From Rhodoblastus sp. (GTDB lineage: Bacteria; Pseudomonadota; Alphaproteobacteria; Rhizobiales; Beijerinckiaceae), in the NCBI RefSeq assembly GCF_019449565.1, contig NZ_JAGRPM010000027.1, forward strand, positions 62,001 through 126,000: DNA of 64,000 bases, in the 5' to 3' direction. The position numbers and the translations under genes were made by a program. Positions 57,295-64,000 of this stretch are shown here, piece by piece (within the stretch, counting starts at the first letter, position 1; every line of letters starts with the position of its first letter). Under the pieces are notes generated by a model. The model had not been told where the DNA came from. It did not search any database and saw only the letters and a list, made by a program, of their open reading frames with translations.

Positions 57295-59106
57295 ATGGAA
57301 AACCCGAAGACAGACGTCATCAGCATTATCGTTGACGCCGATCTAGCCAAACTGAAAGACTGGCTTAAGGAAAGCAACCCACGAGAAGCTGTGCGAGTGC
57401 TTGGCGGATACGCTGGCGACCGGAAAAAGACCCGGGAACCAATTGACTTCGATCTGGATGATTATTGGGCCGAGGTCCTCGCAGTTATTCCTGGGTGGGT
57501 CGATCTGGAGGGCGTCTTTCGCGAGGCCGCTATCGCAGCGCTGGGCTCGAAGACGCGGCGGAAAAGGACCGCCGAGCCGTCGAACAAGCCGCAGGTCCGG
57601 ATCAGCGCTGGACGGCTCGATAAGATAACCACCGAGGTCCAAGAAGCTCTTCTCGATAAGGGGCTTTACCAGCGCGGTAGCAAGATCGTTCGACCGGGCC
57701 ATATCAAACAGAAAGATCGGGACGGCGAGACAACCCACCTCCCGGGCATTATTGAACTCGACGTGGCGCAGTTCCGACTCCACGCCACCGAGCGCATCGA
57801 CTTTTTGAAGTGGAACAAGGCGGATAGGGATTGGGTGCCGAGCGACTATTCGCTTGAATACGCGAATGCGCTGCTATCGAGCGGCGACCGGCTGGGCTTC
57901 CCGCTGATCCGGGCTGTTGTCGCGGTGCCGGTGGTCCTCGAAAACGGGCGAATTATCCAGACACCCGGCTTCGACGCCGAAACAGGAATCTTCTTCGACC
58001 CGGGCGCGGTCTCGTTTCCGGCGATTCCGGACCACCCGACCAAGGTGGATTCCGAAAAGGCGCTGGCCGCGCTCTGCGAGCCGCTGAAGGAGTATCCCTT
58101 CGCGCTGAAAGAGAACGAGACAAGGGAAAACAATCTCTCGTTGTCGGTGGCCCTGTCCTATCTCCTGACCATCGTAAATCGGCCCGCCTTCTCGCACGTC
58201 CCGGGCCACGCCTTCTCCGGCAACAGCGCGGGCGTCGGTAAGGGCAAGCTGGTCGCGGTCGGAAGCATTCTGGCGACCGGAACCACTCCGGGGGTTATTC
58301 GGATTGGCGTCAAGGAGGAGGAATTTGAGAAAGCCCTTTCGACCGCGATGTTGCAAGGCCGGGGCCACATCGCCATCGACAACGTCGATCAGGTCCTCAA
58401 GGGAAATCTTCTCGATCAGGCCATCTCAGAAGACTTCATCGACATTCGAATTTTCGGCCGACTGGAAAGCCGCACGGTCCCGAACATTTACACGGTGACC
58501 GCGACCGGTAACAACCTGATCTTTACCGACGACGCTGTGCGCCGCTGGCTACAATCGAATATCCAGACCAACGAAGAGCGGCCGGAGCTTAAGGCGTTCA
58601 ATTTCGACCCGGTTGGCTACGCGAGGGCGAACCGCACCGCGCTGGTCGTCGCGGCGCTGACGATCCTCAAGGCATATATCGAGGCCGGCAGACCGAAGAA
58701 AATGGCGAAGCTCGGCTCCTTCGAAGATTGGTCGCGAATGGTCCGCGAGGCCCTGATCTGGCTTGGGCTACCTGATCCGATTAAATCAACCGACACGATC
58801 CGTGCAAACGACCCCAAGAAGAACCTGTTGAAGCGATTCCTGGAAGTGTGGTCCGATAAGGTGGGCGCGGGCGAAATGTCGGCAAAAGGTCTAATCGACC
58901 TCGCCAACAGCGGAGAAGCCGACCCGCTCGACTTGCTGCTGGAAGAAGTGACTGGCGGAAAGGTGAGCCCCGTGGTCCTCGGTCTCTTTCTAAGGAAAAT
59001 AGAAGGACAAATCGTCGGCGGAAAACGTCTCGTTCCGGAACGCGCGCGGCGCGGTTCTTCGTACTGGCGGCTCGAAGACATCCAAACCAAAACTAGCCTC
59101 TTTTGA
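57295..59106 (+). CDS. Phage/plasmid P-loop ATPase (helicase-like), unusual Walker A
   Basis: This 603-residue protein resembles the primase-helicase ATPases of integrative elements. Segments are VPGHAFSGNSAGVGKGKLVAV (P-loop region), GRGHIAIDNVDQVLKGNLLDQAI (Walker B-like), TVTATGNNLIFTDDAVRRWL (sensor with arginine), ERPELKAFNFDPVGYARANRTALVVAALTILKAY, and LGSFEDWSRMVREALIWLGLPDP. The P-loop reads GKG instead of GK[S/T]. The frame is open from a GTG at 57214; the ATG at 57295 follows AAGG and starts MENPKTDVIS. It pairs with the Toprim primase as a replication module. Confidence 0.8.
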   Translation: MENPKTDVISIIVDADLAKLKDWLKESNPREAVRVLGGYAGDRKKTREPIDFDLDDYWAEVLAVIPGWVDLEGVFREAAIAALGSKTRRKRTAEPSNKPQVRISAGRLDKITTEVQEALLDKGLYQRGSKIVRPGHIKQKDRDGETTHLPGIIELDVAQFRLHATERIDFLKWNKADRDWVPSDYSLEYANALLSSGDRLGFPLIRAVVAVPVVLENGRIIQTPGFDAETGIFFDPGAVSFPAIPDHPTKVDSEKALAALCEPLKEYPFALKENETRENNLSLSVALSYLLTIVNRPAFSHVPGHAFSGNSAGVGKGKLVAVGSILATGTTPGVIRIGVKEEEFEKALSTAMLQGRGHIAIDNVDQVLKGNLLDQAISEDFIDIRIFGRLESRTVPNIYTVTATGNNLIFTDDAVRRWLQSNIQTNEERPELKAFNFDPVGYARANRTALVVAALTILKAYIEAGRPKKMAKLGSFEDWSRMVREALIWLGLPDPIKSTDTIRANDPKKNLLKRFLEVWSDKVGAGEMSAKGLIDLANSGEADPLDLLLEEVTGGKVSPVVLGLFLRKIEGQIVGGKRLVPERARRGSSYWRLEDIQTKTSLF

Positions 59107-59136
59107 GGGTTTTGTGGGGTTTGGGAAAAACCAATT

Positions 59137-59278
59137 GGGGGTCCTAAATAAACTCAGGCGCGGGGGTTAAGGGGGTTAATGGGGGTTTACTACTCCGTCC
59201 GCGAGAAATTTAAAATCCTTCAGTAACGGTAGCAGAAACTCCCGCGAACCCCCTTAACCCCCGCGTGATAGTTTATTT
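59137..59278. repeat. Large inverted repeat with G5TTAA runs (possible origin)
   Basis: Two 32-nt arms (59146-59177 and 59247-59278) are inverted: 9 bp (AAATAAACT/AGTTTATTT) and 19 bp (CGCGGGGGTTAAGGGGGTT and its complement) pair perfectly around a 4-nt mismatch. The spacer is 69 nt. The left side carries four runs of five G between 59137 and 59186, which could form a G-quadruplex; the right arm has the C-rich counterpart. It lies between the replication ATPase and the next gene. Confidence 0.8.
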
Positions 59279-59362
59279 CGATGGTCCAACGTGAAAGTGG
59301 GGGATTTTGCCGCCGGTGGCGGGCGGGGTTAAGATTCAGAGTGGTTTCTGAGGTGGACGCCT

Positions 59363-59743
59363 ATGCCGAGTAAATCTGAATCATCGAAACGTGTTTGGGA
59401 CTATATGTCGCCGGAAGCGAGGGTTGCTGCTGCCGACCGTCTCCGCCGACAGGCGAGCCGCGCGGGGAAAGCCTCGTGGAAGAAATTCCGGAATCTCCCG
59501 TTAACCGACCAGCTGGCCCATATGGCGAAGCGCTACGCTAACTTTCCCCATACCGGGGCGACGGTGCGGGCGCTCGATACATTAGCCGAGGAACTGGCCG
59601 CCGAGGATGCCGCAGAGCTGGCTGAAACTATGAAACGGATTACGGGGGTGGAATGGCCCAAGGCCCGCGTCTCCTGCGCCCCCGGCGAGCGGTTCCCTGC
59701 GCATTCGTGTCCCTATTGCAAACGACCGATGGACGCGCCCTGA
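59363..59743 (+). CDS. Unknown 126-aa protein with C-terminal Cys motif
   Basis: Not recognised. The N-terminus is basic and helical (SPEARVAAADRLRRQASRAGKASWKKFRNLP), the middle continues helical, and the end has CAPGERFPAHSCPYCKRPM, a possible single zinc site. It follows the large inverted repeat and ends directly before the next start codon. Confidence 0.6.
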   Translation: MPSKSESSKRVWDYMSPEARVAAADRLRRQASRAGKASWKKFRNLPLTDQLAHMAKRYANFPHTGATVRALDTLAEELAAEDAAELAETMKRITGVEWPKARVSCAPGERFPAHSCPYCKRPMDAP

Positions 59744-59980
59744 ATGTCGAAGCGTAACGGCCTCACACCAGAAATCCGCGCTCAGGTCGCCAGCCATTAC
59801 ACGACCGAGGCCCGAGCCGCTGGTTTCCGCCATCCGCAAGTCAGGGTGGACGAGCTATCCGACCGGACGCGCGACGTTCTCGTGTCCATCGTGGAGACGG
59901 ATAAGACCGCAACCGGCTTCGTTCCCGATGACCGCCTCTTCGTTCTCGACTTGAGCGATTATCTGGCCCCCGCCGCGTGA
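59744..59980 (+). CDS. Unknown 78-aa protein
   Basis: Not recognised. The ATG directly follows the TGA of the preceding gene, indicating coupled translation. The sequence is mixed acidic and helical (IRAQVASHYTTEARAAGF, LSDRTRDVLVSIVETDKTATGF) and ends with LFVLDLSDYLAP. No membrane or signal segment. It is the last gene of the rightward block. Confidence 0.55.
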   Translation: MSKRNGLTPEIRAQVASHYTTEARAAGFRHPQVRVDELSDRTRDVLVSIVETDKTATGFVPDDRLFVLDLSDYLAPAA

Positions 59981-60161
59981 AGCGCGTGGCGCAGGGATGC
60001 CTCGGGGATGGTCGCTGGTACTAGGGCGGCCGACGCCTAGCCCTCGCCCGTCTCCGGCCACGCCTGCCGCGCGCCTCGCGCCGGTTCCGCCTGCCCGGAG
60101 GAGTAGCCCGGGGGAGTAGAGGCCGCCTTTACAAGCAACCCCTACATCTTCACGACAATAC

Positions 60162-60180
60162 CAAGGTTCACCGAACCTTG
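60162..60180. terminator. Hairpin overlapping the stop of the small membrane protein
   Basis: CAAGGTTC-ACC-GAACCTTG is a perfect 8-bp dyad that includes the last codons and stop (60168-60170) of the leftward small membrane gene. It may end transcription converging from both blocks, though it lacks a long T-run. Confidence 0.5.
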
Positions 60181-60392
60181 TCGGGCGTAGATTGGCGACG
60201 GAACTGGACGACGTTGCCCGGGAGCGCGGCCGGGGGCGTCGTGGTGGCGACCGGGAAAAGGCGCATCAGCCATCGCACGAAGAACAGGACCGCGTAAACC
60301 GCTCGCGCCGCCGTGTAACCGACGACGAGGAACACAAGCCGAAGCCCGAGGAACACGACCACGAGGGCGACGACGGCGAGGAGAGCGTGCAC
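60168..60392 (-). CDS. Small two-segment membrane protein
   Basis: About 74 residues with two hydrophobic stretches (LLAVVALVVVFLGLRLVFLVVGY and VYAVLFFVRWLMRLFPV) and a polar C-terminus (NVVQFRRQSTPDKVR). The GTG at 60392 follows AAAAGGA; a further GTG at 60413 has none. It could be a holin-like or toxin-like membrane protein, but no such family is recognised. Composition and the clear ribosome site make it more likely real than the antisense frame. Confidence 0.5.
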   Translation of the reverse strand: MHALLAVVALVVVFLGLRLVFLVVGYTAARAVYAVLFFVRWLMRLFPVATTTPPAALPGNVVQFRRQSTPDKVR

Positions 60393-60434
60393 GGTTTGGT
60401 TCCTTTTCCGCACCTATTGTATACGAGATTGACC

Positions 60435-60449
60435 GCCCGCTGGGCGGGC
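60435..60449. other. GCCCGC/GCGGGC stem
   Basis: A 6-bp GC stem with a 3-nt loop lies in the 227-bp gap between the small membrane gene and the DUF5677-like gene. It probably ends or attenuates the latter's transcript. Nothing else stands out in the gap. Confidence 0.35.
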
Positions 60450-60619
60450 TTGGGATGGTTCCCGATTCTCCGTAAGATACAGGTGTCCCGACCCGCGATT
60501 TTGGCGGGGCTGGATGGTGGTTTATTCGCCCGCGAGCTTGGCTGCTTTGGCTGCTAGGGGTCGAAATCTGACGCTTGGTTCCCGGCATGAATGACCCAGA
60601 ACGGCGGAAAGCAGTCACA

Positions 60620-61468
60620 TCAGCTTCGACGAGTTTTAGGCGGGGGCAATAATCTGGCGCCTTCCCGGGCTGTCTTGTTCTCAATGCTGAGCTTGGAAAA
60701 TTCATCCGCAAGAGTGGCGAGGCGCTCTCCATCTGTTGATCCGCCGAGGATTTCGTTGGTTGCGATGCATACGCAGAGCAGCGCATTGCACGCCAGTTCC
60801 AGGGTATCCTCTATGGCGAATGGCTCCTTGAGCGGGAGCGCGTGAAGTGTGAAGCAAACATCGTCACCATCGCCATCCCAGGAAACATGACGGCTCAGGG
60901 ATGTAGCTGAAGGATGCGCGGCGTCGTTAGAGAGTTCCCCGTAGAAGATGTAGGCGTCGCTGATTTTCCCATCATTGGCGGCATCTTTGGGCAGGATGCG
61001 GCTCCCCTTGCCGTGCTTCGCCCGCAAACTGGAGTAAAAGCTGCTCAGTGTTTCGGCGAAGTCGTATTTTTGGCTTTGCGCCTTCGACCAATCAAGCAGG
61101 CCATTGGCGAGCTTCAGCCTGCTCGCGGCGTCGTCGAGTTCCATTTTCTTGATAAATGCTTCCCCCGTTTGGGCAAGCGACGCAATCCAGAAGAAATTCT
61201 CGTAGCAGCACCGAGCCATTGTCCTCGATTCAACGACATGCCCAGTTTCGAGAAGCAGTACCCCGGCCTGAAAGTTTCCCATGGTCCGAGCGAGCAGCGC
61301 GAGCGCGACCACCTTGGGATCACGTGTGCCCTCCGCGCTCTCCAAAAAATCCGAGTGGTCGAAAATTGCCTTTCCCTTCTCGTAGAGTCGTTGAGCAAGA
61401 TCGAGCCAAGCCTGCTTGTTCGGCAAAGCTGTTTCACCTTCGGGTAATCGGTACGTCGGCGAAATCAC
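60620..61468 (-). CDS. DUF5677-like protein
   Basis: This 282-residue, mainly helical protein resembles DUF5677 in ALLARTMGNFQAGVLLLETGHVVESRTMARCCYENFFWIASL and ISDAYIFYGELSNDAAHPSATSLSRH. The family is widespread in accessory regions with unknown function; some members sit near defence genes. It starts at a GTG (61468) after AAGG. An ATGA-coupled 37-codon frame runs into its start from the upstream gene. Confidence 0.6.
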   Translation of the reverse strand: MISPTYRLPEGETALPNKQAWLDLAQRLYEKGKAIFDHSDFLESAEGTRDPKVVALALLARTMGNFQAGVLLLETGHVVESRTMARCCYENFFWIASLAQTGEAFIKKMELDDAASRLKLANGLLDWSKAQSQKYDFAETLSSFYSSLRAKHGKGSRILPKDAANDGKISDAYIFYGELSNDAAHPSATSLSRHVSWDGDGDDVCFTLHALPLKEPFAIEDTLELACNALLCVCIATNEILGGSTDGERLATLADEFSKLSIENKTAREGARLLPPPKTRRS

Positions 61469-61547
61469 GCGCCTTCACCTTGGTCATGTCGATTTGCAGA
61501 TGGAAATTCGGAATTCGCGCGGAGCCTTGGAGTTTTCGTAGGGTCAT
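61434..61547 (-). CDS. Possible 37-aa overlapping frame
   Basis: The ATG overlaps the stop of the exported protein gene (ATGA at 61544-61547) and the frame ends inside the start of the DUF5677-like gene. The product would be a basic peptide beginning MTLRKLQGSARI. It may serve only to couple translation across the gap. Small size and overlap keep confidence low. Confidence 0.3.
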   Translation of the reverse strand: MTLRKLQGSARIPNFHLQIDMTKVKARDFADVPITRR

Positions 61548-62035
61548 TTCGCCCGCATTTTCTTTTCGCCCAGTGAATCCTCGATTGTAAAACGATGAAC
61601 TGCACCGTTTGACCGGGCGCAAAAAGCAAGCGCTTGATTTACTGGCTCTTCGACCCACCGCACCTGTTCCGATTTCCGCTCGATAAAAATGGTTGTCCTC
61701 ACACACCCCACCAGAGAAATGTCTTCCTCCGCAACAACCTCCGCGGAAGTCCATCTGGTAATTGGCACGGCATAGGGATATTCAACTCTGCCAACCTGCA
61801 TGACGCCAATTTGCTCAACGGACGTGACTAGGCACTCTTTTCGCGCCTCGATGCAGATTATGCTGTACGAATTATTGGGATAGCCGAGCCCGTCCCCGGT
61901 CAGAGTCCCGGCGACGCGGATAACTTCTCCTGTGTCAAAAAATAGTTTGCCGCTGAATAGGATATCGTCGTTGGCTGCATGAGCGACGCCTGTACAAAAC
62001 ATCATGACCATCGCCAATCGCAAATAGCTGCGCAT
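61544..62035 (-). CDS. Exported protein, unknown
   Basis: About 163 residues with a signal peptide (SYLRLAMVMMFCTGVAHA then ANDD). The mature part is beta-rich (ILFSGKLFFDTGEVIRVAGTLTGDGLG, YSIICIEARKECLVTSVEQIGV) with several cysteines. GAGG lies 6 nt before the ATG at 62035; earlier in-frame ATGs lack this. Not recognised. It is an odd cargo for a replication element and may affect the host envelope. Confidence 0.6.
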   Translation of the reverse strand: MRSYLRLAMVMMFCTGVAHAANDDILFSGKLFFDTGEVIRVAGTLTGDGLGYPNNSYSIICIEARKECLVTSVEQIGVMQVGRVEYPYAVPITRWTSAEVVAEEDISLVGCVRTTIFIERKSEQVRWVEEPVNQALAFCARSNGAVHRFTIEDSLGEKKMRAK

Positions 62036-62157
62036 TTTCATCCTCATCGGCATTGAAGCCGAAGCTTTGCACGTTCGTTGTCGAAGGCGAAGGGGGAATT
62101 TCGACACGGCAGGGGGATCGCCTTTCATAGCGGGAGGGCGCCACGTTGCCATCGATC

Positions 62158-62358
62158 TTAATCAATTTGAAGGTCAGAAAAGAGCCGAACTCGGTCATCG
62201 CCGTGGGGTACCGAGTGTCTGGTTTTCACCACTAGGGCCTTGGCGCGGGCCATCGCCTTTTTCGTCGCCGCCGACAGCTTCGCCCGCACCATTTCGTTGA
62301 ACTCAACGCCCTCGCCGCCATCCGACAGATTGAACAGCGTCCCCGTCCCGAGGTCCAA
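62158..62358 (-). CDS. Possible short gene or gene remnant
   Basis: A 66-codon frame begins at a TTG 15 bp after the preceding gene; an internal ATG at 62289-ish would give about 44 residues beginning MVRAKLSAATKKAMARAKAL. The middle is a basic amphipathic helix. No family is recognised and the 3' end looks abrupt, so this may be the remainder of a longer gene. Confidence 0.3.
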   Translation of the reverse strand: MDLGTGTLFNLSDGGEGVEFNEMVRAKLSAATKKAMARAKALVVKTRHSVPHGDDRVRLFSDLQID

Positions 62359-62372
62359 CCGGCCGCCCAGCC

Positions 62373-62876
62373 TCAGTAGTCACCCTGTTCGCGTGGCTTC
62401 GGCTCCTTCCCCGGAATCCAAGTCACGACGCCCGTCACCGGGTCCCGGGTCCCGACCGGCATTCCCGGCAAGTCGATCCCAAGGGCTTTCCGTACCACCG
62501 CGATATCCGCCGCCCGATCCGCGCGGGTCAGGCGCTTGCGGCCGTTGCAGGCGAACAAGGAATAATCGAGGACGACAAGCCGGATGCCCTGGTCGGGGAG
62601 GACCTCCCGGCGGCGTTGGTCATAAATCCGGCGTTGCTCGCCGCGCGTCACGCCGCTTACGGTCATCCGCCTGTTCATAATCGAAACCGATTCGGTGTGC
62701 TGGCGCTCGTGATATTCGATGACCCACCCGAGGTCCTGATAAAAGGCGTCAACCGGTAAAGTGCGCCCTGTATCGCCGAGCAGGAAGGCGAAGCGGTGCT
62801 GGCGCGACCCTTCGACGCCGAGCACTTCGTCCACGAGGTCGATGATGTAATTTTCGTCCTTTTCGAGCTTGGACAT
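62373..62876 (-). CDS. Predicted small nuclease (VSR/PD-(D/E)XK-like)
   Basis: This 167-residue protein has the arrangement LPVDAFYQDLGWVIEYHERQHTE (D43, E54, H56), then RRIYDQRRREVLPDQGIRLVVLDYSLF. It recalls VSR-like and restriction-endonuclease-fold enzymes, where an acidic residue, an ExH/ExK strand and a following helix plus strand form the active site. It begins MSKLEKDENY at an ATG overlapping the stop of the upstream gene (TAATG). I infer a DNA nuclease acting with its operon partners; the assignment rests on motif shape only. Confidence 0.5.
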   Translation of the reverse strand: MSKLEKDENYIIDLVDEVLGVEGSRQHRFAFLLGDTGRTLPVDAFYQDLGWVIEYHERQHTESVSIMNRRMTVSGVTRGEQRRIYDQRRREVLPDQGIRLVVLDYSLFACNGRKRLTRADRAADIAVVRKALGIDLPGMPVGTRDPVTGVVTWIPGKEPKPREQGDY

Positions 62877-63064
62877 TATGCGTTCTTTCCTGAAATCCGC
62901 GCCTCTATCTCCGCCACCCGCGCTTCCTTCGCGATCCGGTCGGCGGTCATCGCTTCGAGCTTCGCCGCCCGAGCCGCAAGCGCCATACGATATTTCGTCT
63001 CCCGGCTCCGGGCCGCACGGCGCAATTCGAGCGCGACTTGAAGTTGTTCGTTGAGGTTGGTCAC
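62876..63064 (-). CDS. Small coiled-coil protein
   Basis: About 62 residues from a GTG at 63064 with GAAGGAG in front. Almost wholly helical and charged (LNEQLQVALELRRAARSRETKYRMALAARAAKLEAM, IAKEARVAEIEARIS), typical of a short coiled coil. It lies 11 bp after the HhH protein gene and overlaps the nuclease start, so the three form one leftward operon. It may be a scaffold or antitoxin-like partner. Confidence 0.55.
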   Translation of the reverse strand: MTNLNEQLQVALELRRAARSRETKYRMALAARAAKLEAMTADRIAKEARVAEIEARISGKNA

Positions 63065-63075
63065 GGTGCTCTCCT

Positions 63076-63900
63076 TCACTTCGCCGCGAGAATCCGCCGC
63101 ATTTCGCTGTCCGCCGCGTTACAAACACGCTCGATATAATCCGGGCCTTCACCCGAATGGAGTGAGCCGATTGTGACGAGCCGAATGGTAAGGGCTTCCT
63201 TGTCGGCTGTGCTCAAGGTATTGAAAATGTCGCAAACGGCCTCAGCCGCCGTCTCCATCGCGTTGAGCGGGGCCGCGTCCTCGCCGCCCGCGCCCCGTTC
63301 CGCCCACAAGGCGCGGTCCACACGCCGAGCGGTCCACGAATCCCCCCCGAAGGCATGGTTAAGCTCTGCGGCCTTCTCCCGGTAGGCTTCGAACATTTCG
63401 AGAGCCGTTGAAACCGAAAAGCTGTTCGCCTTCACCTTGAGGAATTTCCCCGCCGCGTGAAAGGCGAAGAGCGCCTGATTATCGACGGTGCCAAAGCGAC
63501 CGGGGAAGGTCAGTGAGAGAAGCCCCGACGCCGCCGCAACACCCATCCCCCTGATCGCGGTGCCCAGACGGAGGAGGTCCTTGTCCGACCGCGCCCCGGG
63601 AGCCGCGAGAGCGGCGCGGAGAGCTTCTATCGCCTCCGGAGGCGTCTGAAGGAGCCCCCGGCGCGCCATGAAGAGGAACATTCCGTTGAACGCGAATTTC
63701 CACACCAAATATTCCTCGTGGAGGAAGGTCCGGAAAGCGTCCGCGTCCATAGTGGAAAACCGCGCGGGGAGGTCTTCCTTTTCCAGCCGCTCTTCAAGCG
63801 CCGTATTCTTGGGCGAGGACGCCTTCGCCCGCGCATCGTAAACCTCGCCCTCGAAGTATTCCCAGAGGGCCTTATCTGTAGTGTTAAGAAGGTGTAACAT
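63076..63900 (-). CDS. HhH-GPD DNA-glycosylase-like protein
   Basis: This 274-residue helical protein has a helix-hairpin-helix-like segment at 113-142: GTAIRGMGVAAASGLLSLT followed by FPGRFGTVDNQALFAF. This is the HhH-GPD pattern of base-excision glycosylases, with D140 where the catalytic Asp would be. The usual lysine of bifunctional glycosylases is not evident. The frame opens at 63963, but AAAAAGGAAACG before the ATG at 63900 sets the start. It is first in the operon with the coiled-coil and nuclease genes, suggesting recognition of a modified or damaged base followed by cleavage. Confidence 0.55.
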   Translation of the reverse strand: MLHLLNTTDKALWEYFEGEVYDARAKASSPKNTALEERLEKEDLPARFSTMDADAFRTFLHEEYLVWKFAFNGMFLFMARRGLLQTPPEAIEALRAALAAPGARSDKDLLRLGTAIRGMGVAAASGLLSLTFPGRFGTVDNQALFAFHAAGKFLKVKANSFSVSTALEMFEAYREKAAELNHAFGGDSWTARRVDRALWAERGAGGEDAAPLNAMETAAEAVCDIFNTLSTADKEALTIRLVTIGSLHSGEGPDYIERVCNAADSEMRRILAAK

Positions 63901-64000
63901 TTTCGTTTCCTTTTTCCGGCGGGACCTATCGCCTGCCGCGTGAGACGTATATAGGCGTTTCACCTACCTCGAATAAAGAGTTATTTTGTACCGATTGGCA

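Larger units (their letters stand above)
53798..64000. mobile_element. Integrated phage-like or plasmid-like element, left part
   Basis: After ribD the genome changes to small unknown genes, long structured gaps, GTG starts with AAAAGGA-type ribosome sites, and lower GC. Primase, ATPase/helicase and excisionase-like genes indicate a replicating or excising element. The genes fall in two blocks: rightward 54262-59980 and leftward 60168-63900. No integrase, structural or partition gene is visible, and the right end is outside the window. The left boundary lies between 53798 and 54261 but no repeat marking it can be proved here. Confidence 0.7.

Noticed and set aside
60192..60557. 121-codon plus-strand frame in the element
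   Set aside because: Overlaps the small membrane protein gene antisense, lacks a ribosome site, and its first half is the charged mirror of hydrophobic helices.

Overview
The window looks like about 53.8 kb of chromosome from a GC-rich alphaproteobacterium, followed by at least 10 kb of an integrated element that runs off the right edge. Red-type form IC RuBisCO with CbbX, a form II RuBisCO, class I PHA synthase, sulfide:quinone oxidoreductase and a GTTC-N7-GTTC SOS-type site together point to Hyphomicrobiales. A phototroph or facultative autotroph of the Beijerinckiaceae type (Rhodoblastus-like) is my best guess, made from gene content only.

Layout. 1-6.9 kb: 3' end of a cytochrome c/HEAT/TPR protein, a ChaA-type antiporter, a dithiol ArsR repressor and the two-gene RND efflux pump it faces. 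6.9-10.9 kb: cbbL-cbbS-cbbX (leftward) with divergent cbbR. 11.0-14.5 kb: a quorum-sensing island with luxR (leftward) divergent from luxI, a P450 that overlaps luxI, and an unrecognised 210-aa protein. 14.5-23 kb: a second Calvin operon, cbbF-cbbP-cbbT-cbbA-cbbM-rpe (leftward), with a second divergent cbbR. Together the two cbb loci supply both RuBisCO types, the activase, phosphoribulokinase and the regeneration enzymes. 23-24.6 kb: an AraC regulator and a GFA-family protein. 24.6-27.2 kb: a sulfide-handling cluster of DUF2892 membrane protein, rhodanese, SQR and SqrR-like ArsR. 27.4-35.8 kb: a DUF6165 protein, a leftward group (trpD2-like, cysG, mrp, dsbA-like), a DUF155 protein, an ABC exporter and a PaaI-like thioesterase. 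35.8-53.8 kb: housekeeping genes (rplM-rpsI, argC, phaC, an aminotransferase, a chemoreceptor, hisI, folE, pepP, prmA, mgtA, nrdR, ribD).

From just after ribD to the right end the style changes. Genes are small and mostly unknown, intergenic spaces are long and structured, and GTG starts are frequent. The recognisable pieces are a Toprim primase, a phage/plasmid ATPase, an excisionase-like HTH protein, a protein resembling the helical 5-hmdU DNA kinase/alpha-glutamyl-putrescinyl-thymine pyrophosphorylase family, an HhH-glycosylase-like protein and a small predicted nuclease. No integrase, capsid or terminase gene is in view. I read this as a phage-like or plasmid-like integrated element that carries DNA-base-modification or DNA-repair-like genes.

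The features most worth attention are that element, its large inverted repeat with G5TTAA runs, the luxI-P450 locus lodged between two RuBisCO loci, and two dithiol ArsR regulators that share an operator architecture.
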